In this document: positions 6,261-12,666 of the stretch, piece after piece | Position numbering within the stretch: position 1 is the first letter of the stretch | Layout of the letters: the number at the start of each line of letters is the position of its first letter | DNA from: a virus | Virus record (IMG/VR): IMGVR_UViG_3300044838_000165 | Coordinates: 1-30,994 of that record | Direction: 5' to 3' (one strand) | DNA: 30,994 nucleotides | The notes under the pieces: model-generated | The model's database searches: none | What the model saw: the letters and a program-made list of their open reading frames with translations, nothing else | Told to the model about the DNA's origin: nothing | Made by a program: the position numbers and the translations under genes

Positions 6261-8212
6261 AAAAAATCATCCAGGTCGGCGATATGGGCGGCTTCGCCGT
6301 CCGATTGCGGATTGTGGATTGCGGATTGCGGAATAAGGGAAGGCGCGAGTTCCGAGCCAGAGAGAGGACGGTGATTATGCGCACTGCCTACGGCCTCGCG
6401 ACCGTAGGACTCTGGCCCGGAATTCGCTCGCGAATCGACAAAATCCTCGATCGGGACGGTGTTTTCCTTGCGCGTCCGATCGGCGATTCGTTCTTCTTCG
6501 GTGAACGGCCGCGACCGATCGCACAGGCGCGCATTGTGCACATGCCTGTCGCGTTTTTCTCGCGCATCGCGCATGTGCCGCCGGCGCAGCGGCTCCAGCA
6601 TTTCCGCCTCAATCCTGGCTGCGCGTCCGCAGGATAACTGCAGCGCTGCCGCATCGCTCCGGCAGACCGACTGCAATCGATCGAGCGTGGCGACGTAGGC
6701 GCCCCTGGCGTCGAAACAAGTGAGCCGGTTGGTGTCGAACGGATTGAGGACCGTCAAGAACTTTCCGCGCGCGGGGAGATTGTGCGCGTCGAACCGAAGC
6801 ACGTCGCCGCTGATTTCTCCGTCGCGCAGTTCGATCATCCCGTTGCGGACCGGTCGTTCCACGCCGTCGTCAGTCCCGATGATCAGCGCGGCGGCTTCAG
6901 GCGAGATCGGCCGCAAATTGCGCCGGCCTTGTTGCCAATATTCGACAGGCGCCATCCGTCGAAGTCCGCCATTACGATTCGGCACATAACGCGCGTCCCA
7001 GCCTTCGAGGTTGTGATTGGTCCGGGCATTGATCCGCGCGTAAATTTCGTGCGCGATAATCTGGAATTGCTGGAACGTGCAGACCGGCCATTGCAACCAT
7101 TGCGCCCGCTCCTGCGGCAACTGAGTCAGCGCGCATAACAGCGCATCGTTATTTTTCAGCAAACCGTGAAGCGGCTCCGGCGAATGTTGGCGATCTTTCC
7201 CGGTTTGCCCCGGCAACGCGGCGAACTCGTTATGAATGAGGTTGCCTAACGATTCCAGCGCGGCCTTGATTCGGAAGTTGCCCTTGGAACGTCCGGCGTA
7301 TTGGCCGGCGTGCGCAGCCGCGCCTTCCATGCCGCCGCGTTTTACTTTGATCGCGCCACCGCTGGCGATCGCCAGGCGATGCTCCTGCTTTTCATCGAGC
7401 GCGGTCGTGCCGTGTTCGATGATGATGGTCGTTCCTTTGGGGTGATAACCGTCGGTCAATAAATGTGCCGCGAGCAGGAACCGGAAGTCGGCCGTTTTGA
7501 GCGATTCGTTTACGCCATCGACCTCACGGCGGACCCGCATGCCCCAACACATCTTGTATGCGCTCGACAGGTCGAGCCCGTGAAATTCCAGCGGCCGTCC
7601 GCTCTGCCTGGTATCGAGCAGGTTGACAACGTGATCGTGCCAGATGTCGTCAAAGAGATAGAATTGGCCGACATATAAATCTTTCCGGGTCGTGTAAACC
7701 AGCGGCCGATGCGCCGCCGCCGCTGAGCGCCCCTGCCGTGCCGCTTTCTTTTCAAACTCGTTCGGCGAGTAGCGCGAGAGATTGCGCTCGCTCCATCCGC
7801 GTGGGTAACCGGTCGTCACGTCGAGCGCGGTCTCGGTCCGGACGACGCCGGTTTTCCAATGCCGGCGCAGCTCGCGGATCGCGACCTCGTTTCCGCGCTG
7901 ATTATTTTCGCAGTAGGTTTTGACTAACTCCTGGTCCTGCGCCGACAGCCCCATCTTTTCGGTCGTGTTCCAAAACTTCACGCCGCCCGCGCGCCGGTCG
8001 ATCAACCCGGCGAATCCCAGTTGCTTGAACCGGTAAAATTTCTTGCGCGCCGTGTTCTCGGCCACGCCGTACTGTTTGGCGATCAGGGCCAGACGTTGCA
8101 GCCGGTTTTCCTTTTCGTGCGCGATCGGGAGAAAAATAGCCTGCCATTTTTCGGCTTCTTCGAGCACTTCTTTTGGCAGGCCTGCAATGGTTTGAAGTGA
8201 GAGTTCGTTCAT
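6257..8212 (-). CDS. MuA-like DDE transposase
   Basis: A 651-residue transposase that should cut and join the prophage ends during replicative transposition. N-terminal HTH region at about 38-75 (LALIAKQYGVAENTARKKFY). The RNase-H-like catalytic core starts near 183, with FYLFDDIWHD (D188/D189 as first acid), then TTIIIEHGTTAL (E266 at the usual second-Asp position), then RIKAALESLGNLIHNEFAAL (E320 as third acid) and the PGQTGKD hallmark at 334-340. A C-terminal Mu-type beta-barrel follows at about 450-530. The start overlaps the upstream stop. The last residues include SLIPQSAIHNPQSDGEAAH, which is repeat-encoded, ahead of an acidic DLDDFL end. Family call secure. Confidence 0.92.
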   Translation of the reverse strand: MNELSLQTIAGLPKEVLEEAEKWQAIFLPIAHEKENRLQRLALIAKQYGVAENTARKKFYRFKQLGFAGLIDRRAGGVKFWNTTEKMGLSAQDQELVKTYCENNQRGNEVAIRELRRHWKTGVVRTETALDVTTGYPRGWSERNLSRYSPNEFEKKAARQGRSAAAAHRPLVYTTRKDLYVGQFYLFDDIWHDHVVNLLDTRQSGRPLEFHGLDLSSAYKMCWGMRVRREVDGVNESLKTADFRFLLAAHLLTDGYHPKGTTIIIEHGTTALDEKQEHRLAIASGGAIKVKRGGMEGAAAHAGQYAGRSKGNFRIKAALESLGNLIHNEFAALPGQTGKDRQHSPEPLHGLLKNNDALLCALTQLPQERAQWLQWPVCTFQQFQIIAHEIYARINARTNHNLEGWDARYVPNRNGGLRRMAPVEYWQQGRRNLRPISPEAAALIIGTDDGVERPVRNGMIELRDGEISGDVLRFDAHNLPARGKFLTVLNPFDTNRLTCFDARGAYVATLDRLQSVCRSDAAALQLSCGRAARIEAEMLEPLRRRHMRDAREKRDRHVHNARLCDRSRPFTEEERIADRTRKENTVPIEDFVDSRANSGPESYGREAVGSAHNHRPLSGSELAPSLIPQSAIHNPQSDGEAAHIADLDDFL

Positions 8213-8964
8213 AGATGTTTGAAATGCTCAGCCAATTCATCGAGGCAGATTTCTTCGCGCTCTTTTTTAGTCAGCTTGCGCCAGGCGCGGGCGCGCGTGG
8301 CCAGATCGTCGGCCAGATGGATGAGAAGCTCGAGATCCGCGTCGGTCCTGGCGAAACGGAACGTGCTGGTATCGAGCGCGGTTCTCAGGGTGGTCGCGGC
8401 GTTAGTGCAGAAGAGAGCCAGCAGCTCGATCTTTTCCGCGTTGGTCAGGCGTTTACGCTGACCTTTCGTGCCGTTGCGCTCATACATGTTCCCGCCGCGG
8501 CGCAGCTCGCGAAATTGATCGAGCCAGGAACGCTGCGACGTGCCCTGGACGTATTCGAACAGTTCCTTTTGCTTTTTCGGCAGCCGCCGATCGATCTTGG
8601 CCAGCTTTTGTTCCGGCTCGGTCACGAGCGCCGGGAAGGTGATTTTTTTCGCGAGCGAATCGGAAAGGCCGGTCCATCTTTCAGCGACCGATTTACCGAC
8701 CGACTCCAGCCGATATGCGGTCGCGCGATTTATTTTCGGGGCGTTCTCTGCGATCCACGCTTTGATGCCGGAATCCTTCGAATCCGCGCCGCCAGTGGCA
8801 ACGTGTCCGCGTGCGGACACGATGGATTCGCGCAGCTTCATCATCATGGCGGCGAAGATCAAAACTTCGCGCATACCGCCGGTCGCACGCTCGAATTGCG
8901 CCGTGAGCTGTTCACCCATCAGGCGGTCCTGTTTAACGTCAACGATCGCGAGTTCTTTTCCCAT
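8209..8964 (-). CDS. DUF3102-like protein upstream of the transposase
   Basis: A 251-residue protein. The segment IKAWIAENAPKINRATAYRL (about 67-86) strongly resembles the G-x-W-L-x-x-N-x-P-x-I-x-x-R-T-A-Y-R-Y pattern of DUF3102-type plasmid and phage proteins, which carry a helix-turn-helix. A Lys/Glu-rich middle and a helical C-terminal domain (NAEKIELLALFCTNAATTLR) follow. It is immediately upstream of and coupled to the transposase gene. A DNA-binding replication accessory role fits but is inference. ATG 8964 lies 1 base after the upstream stop. Confidence 0.78.
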   Translation of the reverse strand: MGKELAIVDVKQDRLMGEQLTAQFERATGGMREVLIFAAMMMKLRESIVSARGHVATGGADSKDSGIKAWIAENAPKINRATAYRLESVGKSVAERWTGLSDSLAKKITFPALVTEPEQKLAKIDRRLPKKQKELFEYVQGTSQRSWLDQFRELRRGGNMYERNGTKGQRKRLTNAEKIELLALFCTNAATTLRTALDTSTFRFARTDADLELLIHLADDLATRARAWRKLTKKEREEICLDELAEHFKHL

Positions 8965-8965
8965 A

Positions 8966-9157
8966 TCAGTTAAGGACGTGGAACCGCGGCGGGAAACCGG
9001 GCCAGGCGAAGCCGATTATCGGAACTTCAATCACATCGCGATCGCGGAAGTTTTTTAGGAACACAATGCCGGCCTCGATCGTGAAACGGCCGAATCCGCG
9101 CTCTGCCACCACGACGCGGCGATGTATGATTGGCTCGCTCTGTGATCCGTGTTTCAT
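8966..9157 (-). CDS. Small hypothetical protein with a repeat-derived start
   Basis: The stop (TGA at 8966-8968) lies 1 base before the next start. The body (VVVAERGFGRFTIEAGIVFL, then DVIEVPIIGFAWPGFPPRF) looks like a small beta-rich protein. The only ATG, at 9157, lies inside a copy of the TTCATCCGTGTTAATCCGTG repeat, so the first residues (MKHGSQ) are repeat-encoded. An internal GTG could be the true start. No family recognised. Confidence 0.6.
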   Translation of the reverse strand: MKHGSQSEPIIHRRVVVAERGFGRFTIEAGIVFLKNFRDRDVIEVPIIGFAWPGFPPRFHVLN

Positions 9158-9182
9158 CCGTGTTAATCCGTGGCTAAAATCA

Positions 9183-9566
9183 TCAGTCGATTTGGTTCAG
9201 CCGTTTCGTCGCCGTGTTGACCAGCCGGATCAGCGCCGGCCGATTCAGGTTTTTCAGGAGCGCTTCAATACGAATGACCAGGAAAGTCGGATCGTAGTTT
9301 GCGGTCTCGGCCAGATAGAGCAGTACGCTCCGACGCGTGACCGCCGCGACCTTGCGGAACTCACCGGATCCATGACGATGCGCTTCGAGTTTACCGGCAT
9401 CGATCAGCGCGCGCACAAAATTGTGGGCGAACCCGCCGATCGCCTCCGAGACTTCGTCGACGCGGTAGAAAGGTTTTCGGTAAGGCAACAGAAAATCGAA
9501 CTCGCCGTTGTCGATCGCCGTTTGAGTGCGCGGGGCGAGCTTCGGAGGCGAGTAGAGGGTTGGCAT
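9183..9566 (-). CDS. Helix-turn-helix DNA-binding protein, 127 residues
   Basis: The central part (KPFYRVDEVSEAIGGFAHNF, then VRALIDAGKLEAHRHGSGEF and KVAAVTRRSVLLYLAE) matches an excisionase/MerR-type winged helix-turn-helix: entry strand, two-helix unit, a turn with G-K-L-E-A-H-R, then the wing and final helix. Such proteins act as small regulators or recombination directionality factors. Start ATG 9566; the 25 bases after the stop hold a genome repeat. The exact role is not determinable, but in the operon it lies a little upstream of the replication genes. Confidence 0.75.
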   Translation of the reverse strand: MPTLYSPPKLAPRTQTAIDNGEFDFLLPYRKPFYRVDEVSEAIGGFAHNFVRALIDAGKLEAHRHGSGEFRKVAAVTRRSVLLYLAETANYDPTFLVIRIEALLKNLNRPALIRLVNTATKRLNQID

Positions 9567-9574
9567 GAAGAACA

Positions 9575-9604
9575 GTTAAAAAAGTTGCAAGCGTTACATC
9601 GTTA
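9575..9604. repeat. GTTACA-type element, copy 1
   Basis: GTTAAAAAAGTTGCAAGCGT followed by TACATCGTTA: three GTT(A/G)CA-like units at 8-9-base steps. It matches 16821-16850 at all but three of 30 positions. It lies upstream of the HTH gene 9183-9566. Confidence 0.65.
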
Positions 9605-9829
9605 AAAGGAGGCGCGCGCAGAGCTATGAAGGTATATACCGGAACCCCGATCGGCCTCGCGACTGATCGACTCTGCGCGCGAGATTCGTTCCCCTACTTG
9701 CGCACCTGGCGGCACCGCCTTTCCGAACCGCTTGGTCTCGGTCCCGCCGTGGCGGGATTGCACTTGTGGGTGAGGCATAGTCTTTTCTGGCCGCTGGTTT
9801 GTTAGGGCGTTCGGGGAAAAGGTTTTCAT
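9602..9829 (-). CDS. Possible small protein largely made of repeat sequence
   Basis: ATG 9829 overlaps the upstream stop (ATGA) and opens a 75-residue frame ending at 9602. The first part (MKTFSPNALTNQRPEKTMPH) could be genuine. The rest includes a CCCGCC-GGCGGG hairpin unit (QSRHGGTETKRFGK) and Arg/Ser-rich sequence ending in HSSARASF. It may be a gene whose end has been overwritten by repeats, or non-coding sequence behind a coupling site. No family. Confidence 0.4.
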   Translation of the reverse strand: MKTFSPNALTNQRPEKTMPHPQVQSRHGGTETKRFGKAVPPGAQVGERISRAESISREADRGSGIYLHSSARASF

Positions 9830-10050
9830 AGGTCCCGGTCGTCGTCCCCGCCGGCCATTCCTGCGACGATCACGATGGCCGCCAAAACGATGAAGAGAAT
9901 AAGGACAGAGAAACCAGGCAATCGGTGTTCGCCGATTGTGGCGCAGCCAGCGAAAGCAAAGAGGAAGAGGAAGAGGAAGATCGCTTTGGCATTCCACCAA
10001 AGCTTGAGGAGAAACCAAACGCCGCGCGTGTATTTCCAGCGATGGTTCAT
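9826..10050 (-). CDS. Small membrane protein / putative lipoprotein, 74 residues
   Basis: ATG 10050 overlaps the stop of the upstream small membrane gene. Residues 22-35 are strongly hydrophobic (KAIFLFLFLFAFAG) and lead to a lipobox-like FAGC at 33-36. A second membrane helix spans about 47-64 (FSVLILFIVLAAIVIVAG), and the protein ends in an acidic GGDDDRDL. It could be a two-helix inner-membrane protein or a lipoprotein. No family recognised. Together with the next gene upstream it forms a small membrane-protein pair within the early operon. Confidence 0.65.
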   Translation of the reverse strand: MNHRWKYTRGVWFLLKLWWNAKAIFLFLFLFAFAGCATIGEHRLPGFSVLILFIVLAAIVIVAGMAGGDDDRDL

Positions 10051-10187
10051 TGCGCGCATCCGGTTAACAGCGCGAGGAGAAGAAACAACGCCGTGAAAGC
10101 TTCGAAGACGGCCGTGAGCAGTTTGCCCGCGACGAAATCCGTCGCAGCCAGGAACCCGAGCACGATGATGAGCGCGATCGGGATCAT
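10047..10187 (-). CDS. 46-residue membrane protein
   Basis: ATG 10187 overlaps the upstream stop and TGA 10047-10049 overlaps the next start, so it is locked between two ATGA junctions. The product has two hydrophobic stretches, 2-15 (IPIALIIVLGFLAA) and about 29-43 (FTALFLLLALLTGC), and ends in TGCAQ. It is short but has the composition of a real membrane peptide. Function unknown. The start lies next to the palindromic repeat at 10188-10255. Confidence 0.6.
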   Translation of the reverse strand: MIPIALIIVLGFLAATDFVAGKLLTAVFEAFTALFLLLALLTGCAQ

Positions 10188-10489
10188 GTGGCACAGGCTT
10201 CTCCCGCCAAGGCGGGATGTTTAGGGAAGTTCACAGCCAGGGATGGCTGTGCCACTACGATGATCCATTGAACTTTCGTTCCGATCGGCCAGTTGGCGTT
10301 GACGTAATCGAGGATCATCTGCGCGCTGGACGCTTTTACGCACTCGATCTCTTTCCAGCCGCGAAACGCGCGCAGGACGAAGAGACCGTCGCCCTCTTTG
10401 CGGACGATGAGTTTGTTCAGATTTCTGACAGAATTAATAAAATCGATCGAATGGGTTTCCGGCGAATTATTCGGATTTATTATGTTCAT
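10184..10489 (-). CDS. Hypothetical protein, 101 residues, with a palindromic-repeat C-terminus
   Basis: ATG 10489 is chosen because it overlaps the stop of the zinc-ribbon gene; earlier frames run through that gene. Residues 1-78 form a compact alpha/beta unit (KLIVRKEGDGLFVLRAFRGW, then MILDYVNANWPIGTKVQWII). Residues about 79-101 (VAQPSLAVNFPKHPALAGEA...) are a translation of the 68-base palindromic repeat at 10188-10255, so the repeat now forms the whole C-terminal tail and leads up to the stop. Function unknown. Confidence 0.68.
   Translation of the reverse strand: MNIINPNNSPETHSIDFINSVRNLNKLIVRKEGDGLFVLRAFRGWKEIECVKASSAQMILDYVNANWPIGTKVQWIIVVAQPSLAVNFPKHPALAGEACAT
10188..10255. repeat. 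Palindromic repeat unit forming a protein C-terminus
   Basis: A 68-base unit from GTGGCACAGGC to GGCTGTGCCAC, containing an inner CCCGCCAAGGCGGGA hairpin. It encodes the last 23 residues of the 10184-10489 gene and ends next to the small membrane gene's start. Confidence 0.85.
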
Positions 10490-10704
10490 TCTGTCGTGAC
10501 TCTTTTGCTTTTTCCCGGTTGCAAAAATCCGGCATCGAGCAGGCGGCACTCAGCGATAATCACGAACCCGCTGCATTCCTGGCAGACACCAGCATGATCG
10601 AAATCTGCGTCCTGGTGAAAGCAGAACCGGATTTTCTCGCAGATCGCGCATCGGCGCGGATAACCGCTCTTCAGCGTGCGTATACTGAGGCGCGCCACGT
10701 TCAC
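10486..10704 (-). CDS. Zinc-ribbon protein, 72 residues
   Basis: A GTG start at 10704 overlaps the TGA of the upstream gene (GTGA). Two CxxC knuckles are visible, C19-A-I-C22 and C41-Q-E-C44, with 18 residues between them, giving a four-Cys zinc ribbon. This is typical of small phage proteins that bind nucleic acid or RNA polymerase. The C-terminal part is basic. The exact role is unknown. Confidence 0.7.
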   Translation of the reverse strand: MNVARLSIRTLKSGYPRRCAICEKIRFCFHQDADFDHAGVCQECSGFVIIAECRLLDAGFLQPGKSKRVTTE

Positions 10705-10988
10705 GCTTTCCCTCCCCGTTTGGATTTCTTACGCTGGCGCGATGAACGAAAAAGCTTTTCGCGTTTTGCTTCAATCTTTGCGGCAAGACGCGCGCGAGTT
10801 GCGAGCCGACGTAGAGGAGCTTCGCGACCTAAAATCCCAAATCTCAACCCTGCGACATAGGCTCGATCGCCTCGAGAGGCTGATCGAGATTTTACAAGAT
10901 CGCGCAGTATTCGGGCCAACCGCCGATGTAGATCCCGAACCTCATCCACAAACGACAGGAACGTCAGAGAAGTAGGCAGCCTCTTCAT
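10701..10988 (-). CDS. Basic hypothetical protein, 95 residues (contested strand)
   Basis: ATG 10988 is preceded by AGGAG at a good distance and overlaps the upstream stop; the stop forms GTGA with the zinc-ribbon gene. The C-terminal half is strongly basic (ARLAAKIEAKREKLFRSSRQ followed by a Lys/Arg tail), suggesting nucleic-acid binding. On the opposite strand a good coiled-coil frame exists at 10742-10975, so coding on this strand is likely but not certain. No family recognised. Confidence 0.52.
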   Translation of the reverse strand: MKRLPTSLTFLSFVDEVRDLHRRLARILRDLVKSRSASRGDRAYVAGLRFGILGREAPLRRLATRARLAAKIEAKREKLFRSSRQRKKSKRGGKA

Positions 10989-11320
10989 TTCGCTCCTGCT
11001 GGTTCGCGCTTTTTGTTTTTACTTGCATCCAGCAATCGCCGGTCGCGATTCTTGAACTCGTGGATGAGTTCAGCCAATTCCCGGAAGTCGCTTATATGGA
11101 ACCCGTCCTTGAGTGCTTGCTGGAGGCCGGCTGGATCTCCAAATTCAAATACCACGCGCTCGCGCGTAACTTCGATATAAGTTGGACCGCGAAGGGACGG
11201 GAGCGGACGCGGTGGGTAAATCTCATTGATAACGAGCTTCAGCTTGGACCGAAATCCTGGGGGGCATTGCTGGCGGTGTGTCACAAATACGGCCCACACC
11301 AGTGAGAGTCGACACTTCAT
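10985..11320 (-). CDS. Hypothetical protein, 111 residues, second gene of the early operon (contested strand)
   Basis: ATG 11320 overlaps the stop of the ribbon-helix-helix gene and the stop overlaps the next start. The C-terminal half looks like a folded domain (PTYIEVTRERVVFEFGDPAG, then LQQALKDGFHISDFRELAEL). The N-terminal 40 residues are less convincing. A coherent frame also exists on the opposite strand (11060-11305). The early-operon chain favours this strand. Function unknown. Confidence 0.55.
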   Translation of the reverse strand: MKCRLSLVWAVFVTHRQQCPPGFRSKLKLVINEIYPPRPLPSLRGPTYIEVTRERVVFEFGDPAGLQQALKDGFHISDFRELAELIHEFKNRDRRLLDASKNKKREPAGAK

Positions 11321-11484
11321 GATTTCGCCCCTGCCTTGACGAGCTCTCGCCGCAGTGCCCGGCGAACGAGTTGGGAGAAATTCAAATCCTCGCGTCGGGC
11401 TTTTTCGACCAGGATTTCTTGAACGCGGACCGGTATTCGCACCGTGACAGGCGTATCGGCCTTCGGGAGCTTAATACTCGGCAT
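11317..11484 (-). CDS. Ribbon-helix-helix (Arc/CopG-type) regulator, first gene of the leftward operon
   Basis: A 55-residue protein. The segment TPVTVRIPVRVQEILVEKAR (about 11-30) supplies the strand and first helix, and EDLNFSQLVRRALRREL (about 33-49) the second helix, matching the RHH fold that binds DNA as a dimer through paired strands. ATG 11484 lies at the start of the leftward transcript, only about 10 bases from a candidate -10 box, so the mRNA may be leaderless. The stop overlaps the next start. By position it could control the divergent promoters, as Mu Ner or c does, although those belong to other folds. The RHH call is good. Confidence 0.78.
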   Translation of the reverse strand: MPSIKLPKADTPVTVRIPVRVQEILVEKARREDLNFSQLVRRALRRELVKAGAKS

Positions 11485-11588
11485 GGCCGTATGTGTATTA
11501 TTTGATCATACAGTCTGTCAACATCTATTTTTCGCATTTCTTCATTTTTTTGTTGCCCTGTCTTATCAGCTATGACACCTTCGCGGGC
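11485..11588. promoter_or_regulatory. Divergent promoter/operator region between two RHH genes
   Basis: This 104-base AT-rich stretch separates the two operons. Leftward: TTGACA at 11521-11516 and TAATAC at 11500-11495 with a 15-base spacer (short; TACACA at 11497-11492 would give 18). Rightward: TTGATC at 11502-11507 and TATTTT at 11526-11531 with an 18-base spacer. The two promoters face away from each other and overlap. An inverted repeat GTATG (11489-11493) / CATAC (11507-11511) covers the leftward -10 and the rightward -35, a good operator candidate. One GATC site lies inside it at 11504-11507. Assigned by eye. Confidence 0.5.
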
Positions 11589-11837
11589 GTGAGGGGCAAG
11601 GAGTCAACCGCGATCACAATCACGCTTCCTGAAGCGCTGGATCGCCAATTACAGGCCCTCGCCGATCGTAAGCACTGTGGAAATAAATCGGCCGCGTTGC
11701 GCGAGATTCTCTATCGGGAAGCAGGCGTGCCAAACGGTTCGTTGCGAATCAGTGAGTCCGCCGATAGAGCATCGATCGCCAACGCCGAAAAGCGCGCGGT
11801 GAAGTATGGAAGAGGCAGGAAAGGCAAGAGGAAATGA
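11589..11837 (+). CDS. Ribbon-helix-helix (CopG-type) regulator, first gene of the rightward block
   Basis: The N-terminal RHH domain is clear: STAITITLPEALDRQLQALA gives the strand and first helix, and NKSAALREILYREAG the second helix. A basic tail follows (ANAEKRAVKYGRGRKGKRK). A GTG at 11589 places the start just before the strand; an open frame continues upstream to a GTG at 11493, but those residues are hydrophobic and come from the promoter region, so it is rejected. There is no strong ribosome-binding site. It is divergent from another RHH gene, suggesting a two-regulator switch. The stop overlaps the next start (ATGA). Confidence 0.75.
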   Translation: MRGKESTAITITLPEALDRQLQALADRKHCGNKSAALREILYREAGVPNGSLRISESADRASIANAEKRAVKYGRGRKGKRK

Positions 11838-12274
11838 AAGTGCTCGCCCTCTATATAATGAGCGCGGCGCTGGCATTCACGGCGCAGGCGGCTGAGCCGG
11901 AACCTGATCCAGTAGCTTCTTTCAAAGTCCTGGTAGCAAGCTTCCCAACGGAAGGCATCGTTCCTTCGGTGCCGGCCAACGATCCATACCGGAGATACTC
12001 AATTTACGATGTTCGGTTCGACGTGCGCAAAACCGAATCACTGGTCGCACCGCTTATAGCCGTAATTGATTTTTCAAAAGAATACCCGAACAGCCCGGCC
12101 GGTTACCACCCAGAGTACGGCCCTTGTCCCGTGCGCCTGGTTTTTCATTGGGAGGGCTCAAGGTGGAAATACGATCGCATTTACGGCTGGGGGAAAAACA
12201 TGACCGGTCTCGGTTTCGACTCCGATCACACGACGGAGGGACCGCTCGCCGATTTCTTGAGGCCGCTTCGCTGA
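11834..12274 (+). CDS. Secreted/periplasmic protein of unknown function, co-transcribed with the RHH regulator
   Basis: A 146-residue protein with a Sec signal peptide: positively charged MK, hydrophobic 3-16 (LALYIMSAALAFTA) and a probable cleavage after AQA near residue 19. The mature part has several Tyr/Trp strands (YRRYSIYDVRFDVRKTESLV, then VRLVFHWEGSRWKYDRIYGW). AGAGGAAATG gives a good start, overlapping the regulator's stop. Being next to a likely prophage regulator, it may be expressed during lysogeny and act in superinfection exclusion or host conversion. That is inference; no family is recognised. Confidence 0.75.
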   Translation: MKVLALYIMSAALAFTAQAAEPEPDPVASFKVLVASFPTEGIVPSVPANDPYRRYSIYDVRFDVRKTESLVAPLIAVIDFSKEYPNSPAGYHPEYGPCPVRLVFHWEGSRWKYDRIYGWGKNMTGLGFDSDHTTEGPLADFLRPLR

Positions 12275-12666
12275 AGTCGGTAACCCGCTATTTGCTGCGT
12301 CGGCAACGAGAGCCGCAGGAGGGACCCTTCACATTGAAAGAGGCCCTTAGAATTTTAGCGTTGGTCGGGCACGGTTACACAGGCGACTCATTCTACCGGC
12401 GTTCGGGAACAAGAGAATGGCGACCGTTGCGTTCTTTCGCGCACTTCGAATTTGGGGACCAGGATTTTCCACGCCTGGATGAGTTTCGCAGACTCGGAAT
12501 CAAATATGTTGAATGGTTGACCGCCGGCCATGATGACGAATGCGTGGCTTGCAAGAAGCTCGATGGAAAAAGATTCCCGATCGATGACGCGCCGCCAGTG
12601 CCGCCCATTGAATGCCGATGCGAACTGTGCTGCAAATGCATTTTGATTGCCGTGAAATCCGCGTAA
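12271..12666 (+). CDS. GYF_2-domain protein with a MuF-like Cys-rich C-terminus
   Basis: About 131 residues if it starts at the CTG that overlaps the upstream TGA (CTGA, with GAGG 8 bases before); TTG 12256 or 12292 are alternatives. Residues about 4-56 match a GYF_2 domain (RYLLRRQREPQEGPFTLKEA, then the D-S-F-Y-R-R-S-G-T-R-E-W-R-P-L end). The C-terminal half (IKYVEWLTAGHDDECVACKK, then LDGKRFPIDDAPPVPPIECRC) resembles the C-terminal segment of MuF/SPP1-gp7 head-morphogenesis proteins, with seven cysteines (C91, C94, C115, C117, C120, C121, C123) that could bind zinc. It is far from the head genes. Function unknown. Confidence 0.68.
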   Translation: MKSVTRYLLRRQREPQEGPFTLKEALRILALVGHGYTGDSFYRRSGTREWRPLRSFAHFEFGDQDFPRLDEFRRLGIKYVEWLTAGHDDECVACKKLDGKRFPIDDAPPVPPIECRCELCCKCILIAVKSA

